A DNA stretch of 5,524 nt from an uncultured Desulfobulbaceae bacterium. Its GTDB lineage: Bacteria; Desulfobacterota; Desulfobulbia; Desulfobulbales; Desulfobulbaceae. This document shows positions 1 to 5,524 of the stretch, piece after piece. Within the stretch, counting starts at the first letter, position 1. The number at the start of each line of letters is the position of its first letter. The position numbers and the translations under genes were made by a program. The stretch spans positions 1 through 5,524 of the forward strand of contig CAMYOP010000199.1 in assembly GCA_947260045.1 (NCBI GenBank). The letters are read 5' to 3'. The notes below the pieces were generated by a model. The model saw only the letters and a program-made list of their open reading frames with translations. It had not been told where the DNA came from and ran no database searches.

Positions 1-1
1 C

Positions 2-1039
2 ATGATTTTCAAAGTCTTTCAAAAACAAGAACTTCCAAAACTTTTTGACCATTTGGCCACAAATATCATTGTCGGGCCCGTACAAAAAGGGACCCGTAAA
101 GACAACAGTGCAATCTATGACTTTGATCTTGTCTATGATTTTAACAGCTTATGCCTTGACTACACTTTCACAACCCACTCAGCCAAACGGTTTTTTCTGC
201 CCTACAAAGAGACCCTCTGCACCTTCACGGTTCAGGAAGATGACTGGGAAAAACATGTCGACTCTACTTCATTACAACAACATGTTTTTTTTGGGATTCA
301 TGCCTGCGACATAAATGCGCTTAACAAATTAGATAAGGTGCTCCTCCAAAGTGTCTATCCAAATCCTTATTACGCCAGCAAGCGGCGCAATATGTTCATT
401 ATTGGTATGGACTGCACACCGCAGCCCCATTGTTTCTGCAAGTCCATGGGAACCGACACGGCAATTCAAGGTTTTGATATTTTCCTGACAGATCTCGGTG
501 ATAAATATTTTGCTGAAATTCTATCAGCAAAGGCTTTTGATTTTCTTAAACTTATTGAATCTACAGACCCAAATCCCGAAGACCATGATCGCTATCTTGA
601 ATCTGTATCGCTCCGTGAAAAACAATTTACGACCCATGTTGACGCAACTGACCTTACCAAAATTTTAGACCTGGAGTTTGATTCCAATGCCTGGGATGAC
701 TGGGGGAAAAAATGTTTGTCCTGTGGCACCTGTGCCAATGTCTGTCCAACATGTTACTGTTATAATGTAGAAGAGTTTGTGGAACTGAACTTACATGGTG
801 CCCAGAAACAATCACTGCTCTACTCCTGCAACCTGATCGATTTTGCCGAGGTCGCAGGTGGGCACAACTTCAGACCGCATTCAGAAACACGCTTAAAGTA
901 TCGTTATTATCATAAACACCGCGGTTTTGTCGAAGCCTATGAGGAAGCGCTTTGCGTTGGCTGCGGACGGTGTGGCGAAGCATGCCTGGCAGACATTACG
1001 GTTCCTGAAGTCATATCCAGTGTGCGGGGTAAGGAGTAA
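2..1039 (+). CDS. hydB: [NiFe] hydrogenase beta subunit, 4Fe-4S electron-transfer protein (HydB-like, group 3b)
   Basis: This 345-residue iron-sulfur subunit of a cytoplasmic NAD(P)-linked [NiFe] hydrogenase should carry electrons between the small subunit and the flavoprotein. The C-terminal part shows two cysteine clusters of ferredoxin type: C238, C241, C244, C248 (followed by PTCYC with C251 and C253) and C318, C321, C324, C328. The second cluster ends in Cys-Leu rather than the usual Cys-Pro. The N-terminal part has a HACD segment (100-103) and cysteines at 138, 144 and 146 (DCTPQPHCFCKSMGT), which I recall as typical of the HydB/AsrA family. There is no signal peptide. The ATG lies at the very edge of the window, so its ribosome site is unseen; the family-like opening (LPKLFDHL followed by VGPVQKG) suggests it is the true start. 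AsrA of sulfite reductase is related, but the hydrogenase subunits downstream decide the call. The stop codon abuts the ribosome site of the next gene. Confidence 0.9.
   Translation: MIFKVFQKQELPKLFDHLATNIIVGPVQKGTRKDNSAIYDFDLVYDFNSLCLDYTFTTHSAKRFFLPYKETLCTFTVQEDDWEKHVDSTSLQQHVFFGIHACDINALNKLDKVLLQSVYPNPYYASKRRNMFIIGMDCTPQPHCFCKSMGTDTAIQGFDIFLTDLGDKYFAEILSAKAFDFLKLIESTDPNPEDHDRYLESVSLREKQFTTHVDATDLTKILDLEFDSNAWDDWGKKCLSCGTCANVCPTCYCYNVEEFVELNLHGAQKQSLLYSCNLIDFAEVAGGHNFRPHSETRLKYRYYHKHRGFVEAYEEALCVGCGRCGEACLADITVPEVISSVRGKE
1031..1036 (+). promoter_or_regulatory. Ribosome binding site of the gamma subunit, next to the beta-subunit stop codon
   Basis: AAGGAG ends directly before the TAA stop (1037-1039) of the beta gene and lies 7 bases before the ATG at 1044. 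It decides the gamma start and suggests coupled translation of the two subunits. Confidence 0.85.
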
Positions 1040-1043
1040 CAGC

Positions 1044-1943
1044 ATGGTTAATGTTCCAGAATATCATTATATCAACGATCCAGATGAATTTCGTCGCAAG
1101 ACAGACCTTTCCAGCTACGAGTATACCTACAAGGCTGAAATTACAAATATCTACCCAATGACGGCTACAGAGAAACTCTACCAAATCCAGATCATCAATC
1201 CTAATAGACGCAAACATTTCTCCTTCAAGCCAGGCCAGTTTGTCATGCTGGAGTTACCAGGCATCGGCGAAGCACCTTTTTCCATCTCCTCCTCCCCTGT
1301 GCGCCGAGGGGACCTGGAACTCTGTATTCGCAGTGCCGGTAACATGACCAACTTCCTATCCAAAGTCGAAAGAGGTCTCCAGGTTGGCATCAGCGGCCCG
1401 TTCGGGACTCACTTTCCTGTTGAAAAAATGTTTGATTATAATGTGCTGCTTATAGCTGGAGGACTTGGTATTGTTCCTCTTCGTTCCCCTATTCTGCACG
1501 TATTGGAAAATAGAAGCCGCTATAAAAAAGTGGATGTATTTTATGGTTCAAGAAGCCCCCAAGAGCTGCTTTTTACCTATGAATTTGACATGTGGAAAAA
1601 GTTTGATTTAAGCCTGGAGGTCGTGGTGGACCAAGCAGATGACAGCTGGCAGGGGAATGTTGGTCTTATAACAGAACCCTTAAAAAAACTGCTTGCAACA
1701 CGAGGCTCTCTTGCCAAGAACACTTATGCCATTGTCTGCGGTCCTCCTGTTATGTTTCGTTTTGTCTGTGACATGCTGAGCAAGGCAGGCTTACCCATGC
1801 AAAAGATGTTTGTCTCCCTGGAGAGGAGGATGCATTGCGGCCGCGGAAAATGCTGCAGATGTAATATCGGCTCGACCTACACCTGCATGGAAGGACCTGT
1901 TTTTGATTACTGGAGTGTCATGAACCTGAAAGAGGCCATTTAA
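1044..1943 (+). CDS. hydG: [NiFe] hydrogenase gamma subunit, FAD/NAD(P)-binding oxidoreductase (HydG-like, group 3b)
   Basis: This 299-residue flavoprotein is the NAD(P)(H)-reacting end of the hydrogenase. The FAD-binding barrel comes first, with KPGQFVMLELPG (62-73) and EAPFSISSSP (76-85), followed by GPFG (118-121). The nucleotide-binding domain has the glycine-rich AGGLGIVPLR (138-147) and the CGPP motif (232-235). The C-terminal cysteines C265, C270, C273 and C281 (pattern C-x4-C-x2-C-x7-C) fit a [2Fe-2S] cluster as in dihydroorotate dehydrogenase PyrK-type proteins; C271 is extra. I chose the ATG at 1044 rather than an in-frame upstream start at 927, because AAGGAG at 1031-1036 sits 7 bases before it and the longer form would lie within the preceding gene. 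Only 4 bases separate it from the beta-subunit stop, so translational coupling is likely. The sequence does not settle whether NAD or NADP is preferred. AsrB is the nearest alternative family, rejected by context. Confidence 0.92.
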   Translation: MVNVPEYHYINDPDEFRRKTDLSSYEYTYKAEITNIYPMTATEKLYQIQIINPNRRKHFSFKPGQFVMLELPGIGEAPFSISSSPVRRGDLELCIRSAGNMTNFLSKVERGLQVGISGPFGTHFPVEKMFDYNVLLIAGGLGIVPLRSPILHVLENRSRYKKVDVFYGSRSPQELLFTYEFDMWKKFDLSLEVVVDQADDSWQGNVGLITEPLKKLLATRGSLAKNTYAIVCGPPVMFRFVCDMLSKAGLPMQKMFVSLERRMHCGRGKCCRCNIGSTYTCMEGPVFDYWSVMNLKEAI

Positions 1944-1944
1944 T

Positions 1945-2745
1945 ATGTCAGATACCCTAACCTATCTGGGAGTCAAATTCCCAAAACCACGGGTGGCCTT
2001 TTTTGAACTCACCTCCTGTGAAGGCTGCCAGCTCCAGGTTCTTAATAACGAAGCGACTCTCCTGGATTTTCTCTCCCTGGTTGAAATTGTTACCTTCCGC
2101 GAAGCCATGAGCGAGCGCTCCGACTCCTATGATATCGCTTTTGTTGAGGGAAGCATAAGCAGAAAGGATGAAGAAGACAGGCTCAAAGAAATCAGGAATA
2201 ACTGTAAAATCCTGGTAGCACTGGGATCATGTGCCTGCTTTGGCGGTGTCAACCAGCTCAAAAACCGTTTCAACGATTTGAACTGGGTCAAAAAGGAAGT
2301 CTATGGAGATTTTCCAATAGACACGCAGGAAGTCAAACCTTTAGCTGACGTGGTCCAGATAGATCTTGAAATATTTGGTTGTCCGATCAAAAAGGAAGAA
2401 GTTGAAATGATCGTGACTAATCTGGTCCTAGGCAAATCCATTACCCATCCACCTTACCCTGTATGCATGGAATGCAAAGCAAATGAAAACATTTGTTTGT
2501 TTGAACTGGGTGAGCCTTGCCTCGGGCCTGTAACACGTGCAGGTTGTGATTCCTGGTGTACAAATCATAAAAGAGGCTGCTGGGGCTGCCGTGGACCAGC
2601 TGAGGTGGCAAACGTTGAACAGCTTGAAGAAATCATGAAAGAACATGGTTTCAGTACCGAAACACTCCTGGACAGACTGGAGTGTTTTGGCGGTTTTCAA
2701 TCACAGGTAAGTGATATTAAAAACAGAACTAAAGAAATTGATTGA
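1945..2745 (+). CDS. hydD: [NiFe] hydrogenase small (delta) subunit
   Basis: This 266-residue protein is the electron-transfer small subunit, which pairs with the Ni-Fe large subunit. The proximal [4Fe-4S] ligands are clear: C25 and C28 (ELTSCEGCQ), C96 (LGSCACFGG) and C146 (IFGCPI). The C-terminal half carries eight more cysteines at 174, 177, 184, 192, 201, 205, 212 and 215, enough for the medial and distal [4Fe-4S] clusters and arranged as in group 3 small subunits. No twin-arginine signal precedes the first motif, unlike membrane-bound uptake (group 1) hydrogenases, so the enzyme is cytoplasmic. The length fits the sulfhydrogenase delta family. The start follows the gamma stop by one base, with a weak AAGAGG at 1930-1935 as ribosome site inside the end of the gamma gene. 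The methanogen MvhG/FrhG subunits are relatives, but the beta and gamma neighbours point to group 3b. Confidence 0.95.
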   Translation: MSDTLTYLGVKFPKPRVAFFELTSCEGCQLQVLNNEATLLDFLSLVEIVTFREAMSERSDSYDIAFVEGSISRKDEEDRLKEIRNNCKILVALGSCACFGGVNQLKNRFNDLNWVKKEVYGDFPIDTQEVKPLADVVQIDLEIFGCPIKKEEVEMIVTNLVLGKSITHPPYPVCMECKANENICLFELGEPCLGPVTRAGCDSWCTNHKRGCWGCRGPAEVANVEQLEEIMKEHGFSTETLLDRLECFGGFQSQVSDIKNRTKEID

Positions 2746-2810
2746 GATATAAAGTAGTTAACAAAAAAATAATTTTAAAAGCAATATAAAGCCCATAAAG
2801 GATTAATATT
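2746..2810 (+). other. 65-bp AT-rich gap between small- and large-subunit genes, with the large-subunit ribosome site
   Basis: This is the only real gap inside the operon. It is strongly AT-rich and contains AAAGGA at 2797-2802, 8 bases before the large-subunit ATG. I see no terminator hairpin and no convincing -35/-10 pair, so read-through from upstream is the simplest reading. Confidence 0.7.
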
Positions 2811-4085
2811 ATGAAGTTTACCTGTGATATCAATGTCAAGCACCTTACTCGCGTAGAAGGGCATGGCAATATCAGCATTAAAATTACTAACGGTAAACTT
2901 GAGGAAGCCCGTTGGGAGGTTGTCGAAACACCCAGATTTTTTGAAGCAATGCTGGTGGGAAAACATTGGGAAAATGCAGCCTACATCTGCGGCAGAATCT
3001 GTGGCATTTGTTCAATTGGCCATACCCTGGCAAGTATCAGGGCAGTGGAAAATGCCTTTGACATTGTTCCATCTAAACAGACTGATGACTTACGTCTCCT
3101 GCTCAAACATATGGAAACCCTGCAGAGCCACATCCTCCACCTTTATTTTCTGGCAGCACCTGATTATTTGCAGGTCGGCAGTGTTCTCCCCCTTGCCAAA
3201 ACCCATCCTGAAGAAGTCCAGAGGGCTTTACGCCTGAAACTACTGGCCAATGACATGTGCGATTGCGTTGGCGGCAGAAGGATGCACCCCACCAGGACCA
3301 TTGTCGGTGGTTTCACCATGCTTCCGGAAAAAGAAGAGCTTGAGCGATTCAGGAATCGACTGACAGATGCTCTTGCAGACCTGACTGCAGCAGCAGATCT
3401 GTTTCAATCGTTTACCTTCCCTGGATTTGTTCGGGAAACAGAGTTTGTCTCTCTTCGGGGAAAAGACAACTACCCCTTTATTGGTGGTGATCTTATCTCA
3501 AGTGATGGCCTTATAAGACAGGAAGACCAGTATCTGGAAATGACCAATGAATTTTGTGTCGAACACTCAACCTCTAAATGGAGCAAGTTGTCTCGCAAAT
3601 CATTTGCAGTGGGAGCCCTTGCCCGGGTGAATAATAATTTCAAGCATCTCTGTCCAGAAGCACAAGAGGTCGCAGATTTTTTCCGACTTTCTCCGATCAA
3701 TCACAATCCATACATGGCGAACATTGCCCAGCTGGTAGAATGCGTTCATGTTGTCAAAGATTCCATTACTATCATTGATACGCTTCTTGGCAATACATGG
3801 GAGGCACCACGTCAAGCTGTAGAGGAAAAAGAAGGCAGTGGCACAGCCGCAGTAGAAGTTCCACGAGGTATCCTTTATCACTATTACGAGTTCGATCAAA
3901 ATGGCAGAGTACAGAAGGCCGATTGTGTCATCCCTACCAGCCAAAACCATGCCAACATCTACCATGACATAGAAGAGCTTGCCACCCAATGTGCCCAGTC
4001 AGGTAAAAACGACAAAGAAATAGAACTGCTCGCTGAAATGCTGGTTCGAGCCTACGACCCCTGCATTTCCTGTTCAGTCCATTAA
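2811..4085 (+). CDS. hydA: [NiFe] hydrogenase large (alpha) subunit, lacking the C-terminal maturation peptide
   Basis: This 424-residue catalytic subunit holds the Ni-Fe(CN)2CO centre that oxidises H2 or reduces protons. It begins with the usual LTRVEGHG (12-19). The N-terminal metal motif is RICGICSIGH (62-71), with ligands C64 and C67. The C-terminal motif is DPCISCSVH (416-424), with ligands C418 and C421. The EVPRG segment (349-353) is also family-typical. The TAA stop follows H424 directly. Large subunits are normally made with a short tail beyond this His that a dedicated protease removes after nickel insertion; here there is none, so the protein is encoded in its already processed form. 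The two motifs, RICGIC with DPCISCSVH, and the gene order place it in group 3b (sulfhydrogenase-like). It has its own AAAGGA ribosome site. The next in-frame stop lies 15 codons further on, at 4131-4133, and the intervening codons look non-coding. No protease or hyp maturation gene is in view. Confidence 0.95.
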   Translation: MKFTCDINVKHLTRVEGHGNISIKITNGKLEEARWEVVETPRFFEAMLVGKHWENAAYICGRICGICSIGHTLASIRAVENAFDIVPSKQTDDLRLLLKHMETLQSHILHLYFLAAPDYLQVGSVLPLAKTHPEEVQRALRLKLLANDMCDCVGGRRMHPTRTIVGGFTMLPEKEELERFRNRLTDALADLTAAADLFQSFTFPGFVRETEFVSLRGKDNYPFIGGDLISSDGLIRQEDQYLEMTNEFCVEHSTSKWSKLSRKSFAVGALARVNNNFKHLCPEAQEVADFFRLSPINHNPYMANIAQLVECVHVVKDSITIIDTLLGNTWEAPRQAVEEKEGSGTAAVEVPRGILYHYYEFDQNGRVQKADCVIPTSQNHANIYHDIEELATQCAQSGKNDKEIELLAEMLVRAYDPCISCSVH

Positions 4086-4114
4086 GTGTCGGCGAGAAGT
4101 ACGATTGAAAATCT

Positions 4115-4151
4115 AAAAAGTGTGGTCCTATAGGGCCTTGCAAGGTCACAC
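4115..4151 (-). terminator. Rho-independent terminator of the PilZ gene (convergent junction)
   Basis: Read on the minus strand, GTGTG (4151-4147) pairs with CACAC (4124-4120) and is followed directly by TTTTT (4119-4115). The interior can pair further, for example GG-CC around a TATA loop at 4124-4137 or the palindrome CCTTGCAAGG at 4136-4145. It lies about 20 bases past the PilZ stop. On the plus strand a GGTCC-TATA-GGGCC stem (4124-4137, one G-U pair) can form after the hydrogenase gene but has no T-run, so termination in that direction is doubtful. Confidence 0.65.
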
Positions 4152-4170
4152 AAAGGTGCTTGGGGAAAAC

Positions 4171-4548
4171 TCAGTATACCTGAGGCTGGGAGGATTCATT
4201 TTTTTTATAACGACTTTGGATAAATTCGAGTAATTCATTAAAAAATATGGTGGCATGTTCTGAAGGATCAATAAATTGCAGGCCGCAGTACATCTCTTCC
4301 TTCCCCTCCAAATACTTGATCCACACACATTTTGCCTGGAAGACAATCCTGTCAACATAACCGCTGACTTTTGGCGCTTCCATCCAGAGTAAATAATCCC
4401 CATCCTCTTCCATGGTTTCTGTACAGGACAGAAGCATCCCTCCCACACTAACATTCACTATCTGACCAAAGGGTCTGTTATTCTTTTCGTTGAACACCTG
4501 GAGATAAAAATCCAGAGCCAGTCGTTCATATTTACGATGTTCTATCAA
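4171..4548 (-). CDS. PilZ-domain c-di-GMP-binding protein
   Basis: This 125-residue protein is essentially a single PilZ domain. It has the two c-di-GMP contact motifs at the expected places: RxxxR as RKYER (residues 5-9) and (D/N)xSxxG as NVSVGG (32-37). The C-terminal strand and helix (YCGLQFIDPSEH onward) are also PilZ-like. It likely acts in the cytoplasm as a c-di-GMP effector; its output partner cannot be named. The start is TTG, which translates as Met: an in-frame TAG lies three codons upstream (4558-4560), no ATG precedes the first binding motif, and AGAGG (4555-4559) sits 6 bases before TTG. The next upstream sequence on the same strand is a broken PilT-like ATPase, hinting at a former type IV pilus connection. 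It ends in a convergent junction with the hydrogenase operon. All key binding residues are intact, so it looks functional. Confidence 0.9.
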   Translation of the reverse strand: MIEHRKYERLALDFYLQVFNEKNNRPFGQIVNVSVGGMLLSCTETMEEDGDYLLWMEAPKVSGYVDRIVFQAKCVWIKYLEGKEEMYCGLQFIDPSEHATIFFNELLEFIQSRYKKNESSQPQVY

Positions 4549-4554
4549 CTTTAA

Positions 4555-4559
4555 CCTCT
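4555..4559 (-). promoter_or_regulatory. Ribosome binding site deciding the TTG start of the PilZ gene
   Basis: On the minus strand AGAGG lies 6 bases before the TTG at 4548. It overlaps an in-frame TAG stop (4558-4560), so no longer form of the protein is possible. Confidence 0.75.
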
Positions 4560-4572
4560 AGTATATCAAAAG

Positions 4573-4602
4573 TTGTTGCAGATACCATGGGACCTGCAAC
4601 AA
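4573..4602 (-). repeat. Perfect 9-bp inverted repeat upstream of the PilZ gene
   Basis: TTGTTGCAG (4573-4581) and CTGCAACAA (4594-4602) are exact complements around a 12-base centre containing CCATGG. On the minus strand the hairpin is followed by CTTTT, and its end lies 24 bases before the PilZ start. It could be a weak terminator for the decayed gene upstream, an attenuator or operator for pilZ, or chance. It falls on the degraded Walker A region of the PilT relic. Confidence 0.45.
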
Positions 4603-5005
4603 AACAATTCTACCACTGATTCTTCCTGTCCAGGTGGCAAATAATATCCATATTTAAGGATACACATAAAGTTCAGGAGAATTAAATTCTTTTTTACAAA
4701 TAGTGAAAATATTACAGACATACTAAGACCATAGTTATGCATCATTGAACTCCCACGGAAACGACCTATTCCCTTTATATCAAGGGCTAAGTCCAAGTGT
4801 AGTTTTTGGACGACCTGCTTTCTCTGAACGTCTGAAAGAATTTCAAAAATTAATTGGCGGGTATTTCCAGGAATCAATTTAGGACTTTTTAAGTTATGAT
4901 GAGTCTACCTGATCTTCTCAGGACAAAAGGCTCTCCAGGTGCGAGGTGAATATCTGAAGCATTATTATTAAATGCAAGTTTAAAAATCTTATCCAGCACA
5001 GCCAT
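4573..5005 (-). pseudogene. Decayed, truncated PilT-like twitching ATPase (N-terminal domain relic)
   Basis: Successive pieces of a PilT-type N-terminal domain can be read on the minus strand, in correct order but in different frames. Piece 1 (5005-4889) starts at ATG and gives MAVLDKIFKLAFNNNASDIH, then LAPGEPF and LRRSGRLIIT, then TAA. This matches the ASD(I/L)HL start of PilT. Piece 2 (about 4888-4707), shifted in frame, gives RQLIFEILSDVQRK, LDLALDIKGIGRFRG and YGLSMSVIF, matching the PilT segment before the linker. Piece 3 (about 4690-4595), in the third frame, gives NSPELYVYP, a stop, then SGRIVL. The last trace is VAGP in one frame and GICNNF in another, where GPTGSGK(S/T)T of Walker A would be. 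Nothing of the ATPase core follows; the PilZ gene starts instead. No ribosome site precedes the ATG. I recognise this by eye, without alignment. PilB or GspE relatives are possible, but the ASDIHL and RFR pattern favours PilT. Confidence 0.72.
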
Positions 5006-5062
5006 ATTTTTATTGGTACTGCAAGGGTTTAAAGATATTTTTCAAGAAAGAGTAAAGCTCTT

Positions 5063-5099
5063 AAACCGATATAATAAAAACCGATACATCGTATTGGTT
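5063..5099. repeat. Direct and inverted copies of AAACCGATA
   Basis: AAACCGATA occurs at 5063-5071 and again at 5078-5086, a 15-bp period. AACCGATA (5079-5086) also pairs with TATTGGTT (5092-5099) as an 8-bp stem with one G-U pair and a 5-base loop. It could be an operator or a small transcript structure. No transcription factor can be named from the sequence. Confidence 0.4.
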
Positions 5100-5187
5100 A
5101 AAATTGAAAAAATATGCAAGCTTTTTTTCTGTATGAAAATCGGTATACAAACAGGTGAATTATGCTCCACAGCCGATTATACTAATC

Positions 5188-5215
5188 ATGACATATTCAG
5201 GTGTGATTTTATAAT
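5188..5215 (+). promoter_or_regulatory. Sigma70-like promoter for the YceH/DUF480 gene
   Basis: ATGACA (5188-5193, five of six bases of TTGACA) is separated by 16 bases from a perfect TATAAT (5210-5215). Transcription would begin near 5222, giving a leader of about 68 bases before the ATG at 5290. The AT-rich background makes chance matches possible. Confidence 0.5.
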
Positions 5216-5289
5216 ATTGCTCCTGGCGGTAACCATACTAATTTCGACCTATAAAACCTGCAATTACTAAAAACAGGAACAGCCACAAC

Positions 5290-5524
5290 ATGATAAACTA
5301 CAAGCTGATAAACACAGAAGTACGAGTACTTGGATGCCTCATCGAAAAAGACATGGCAACTCCCGAATATTACCCTCTTTCTCTCAATGGCCTGGTCAAT
5401 GCCTGTAATCAAAAGTCAAACAGACAGCCTGTTGTTTCCTATGACGAAGAAACTGTCCTTCTTGCACTTGATGAACTCAAGGAACAAGGAATTGTTTATA
5501 GAAGTGATGCTGGTAGAGTATCTA
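5290..5524 (+). CDS. YceH/DUF480 (UPF0502) family protein, 5' part only
   Basis: The first 78 codons are present and the gene runs off the window edge. The translation carries the hallmark of this family: EVRVLGCLIEK (10-20), then TPEYYPLSLNGLVNACNQKS (24-43), then NRQPVVS (44-50), followed by a helix-rich stretch (LLALDELKEQGIVY). It closely resembles the E. coli YceH N-terminus as I remember it. The family has two winged-helix domains and no firmly known function; full members are usually a little over 200 residues, so well over half is missing here. AGGA at 5275-5278 lies 11 bases before the ATG, somewhat far, and a promoter-like pair lies upstream. No functional link to the hydrogenase genes is visible. 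Confidence 0.85.
   Translation, partial: MINYKLINTEVRVLGCLIEKDMATPEYYPLSLNGLVNACNQKSNRQPVVSYDEETVLLALDELKEQGIVYRSDAGRVS

Larger units (their letters stand above)
5006..5289. other. 284-bp AT-rich intergenic region with repeated ACCGATA motifs
   Basis: No convincing gene lies here. It contains a 9-bp direct repeat AAACCGATA (5063-5071 and 5078-5086) and a hairpin formed by the second copy with TATTGGTT (5092-5099). It also has an inverted ATCGGT (5139-5144), a seven-T run (5122-5128) and a candidate promoter for the downstream gene (5188-5215). An 85-codon TTG-started open frame crosses it but looks random. Confidence 0.6.

Noticed and set aside
927..1043. Longer gamma-subunit start at 927
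   Set aside because: The extension lies within the beta gene's second iron-sulfur motif in another frame, while ATG 1044 has an ideal ribosome site.
2..1943. First two genes as the AsrA/AsrB subunits of anaerobic sulfite reductase
   Set aside because: The domain types are similar, but no AsrC (sirohaem subunit) follows; hydrogenase small and large subunits follow directly, in the hydBGDA order.
3600..3989. 129-residue minus-strand open frame inside the large-subunit gene
   Set aside because: It is a shadow of strong, motif-bearing coding sequence on the plus strand.
4086..4133. Fifteen codons after the large-subunit stop as a maturation tail reached by read-through
   Set aside because: The residues (VSARSTIENLKSVVL) do not look like a known tail, the stop is TAA, and the segment overlaps the convergent terminator.
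4671..4697. AGAATTAAATTCT palindrome followed by six T as a plus-strand terminator
   Set aside because: It has an AT-only stem with almost no loop, and no plus-strand gene ends nearby.
5079..5099. Hairpin as a minus-strand terminator (T-rich run follows it on that strand)
   Set aside because: No minus-strand gene lies upstream of it, and the stem has an A-C mismatch when read on that strand.
5013..5270. Possible 85-residue protein on the plus strand
   Set aside because: It has a TTG start without a ribosome site, no recognisable motif, AT-driven composition, and it runs through the candidate promoter of the next gene.
5209..5412. 67-residue minus-strand open frame
   Set aside because: It is antisense to the YceH-family coding region and shows no family features.

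Overview
The window holds most of a cytoplasmic [NiFe]-hydrogenase operon on the + strand. It is followed by a convergent minus-strand PilZ gene, a decayed PilT-type ATPase relic, and the start of a YceH/DUF480-family gene. The protein style suggests an anaerobic bacterium, plausibly a Desulfobacterota member (Desulfobulbales-like): a group 3b-type hydrogenase next to type IV pilus and c-di-GMP genes, with moderate GC. This is a guess from protein character; no taxonomic marker gene is present.

Positions 2-4085: four genes in the order beta (4Fe-4S protein), gamma (FAD/NAD(P) and 2Fe-2S protein), delta (hydrogenase small subunit), alpha (hydrogenase large subunit). This is the hydBGDA order of archaeal sulfhydrogenase I, and all subunits lack export signals. 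Electrons from H2 would pass from the Ni-Fe site in alpha, through the three clusters of delta and the clusters of beta, to the flavin of gamma and on to NAD(P)+, or in reverse. The first three genes are tightly packed, with 4 bp and 1 bp between stop and next start. The large subunit follows a 65-bp AT-rich gap and has its own Shine-Dalgarno. Its most notable trait is that it stops exactly at the last residue of the C-terminal Ni-binding motif, so it has no maturation peptide to remove.

Positions 4086-4170: an 85-bp convergent junction with a hairpin and T-run that reads as a terminator for the minus-strand gene.

Positions 4171-5005 (minus strand): a 125-codon PilZ-domain gene with a TTG start. 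Immediately upstream is the remnant of a PilT-like retraction ATPase. Its N-terminal domain can still be read in pieces across several frames up to a ruined Walker A motif, where homology ends.

Positions 5006-5524: a 284-bp AT-rich intergenic region with repeated ACCGATA-type motifs and a good sigma70-like promoter, then the first 78 codons of a YceH/DUF480 gene cut by the window edge.

I see no CRISPR array, RNA gene, insertion sequence or novel defence-type system. The most interesting points are the pre-processed hydrogenase large subunit and the layered PilT relic beside an intact PilZ gene.
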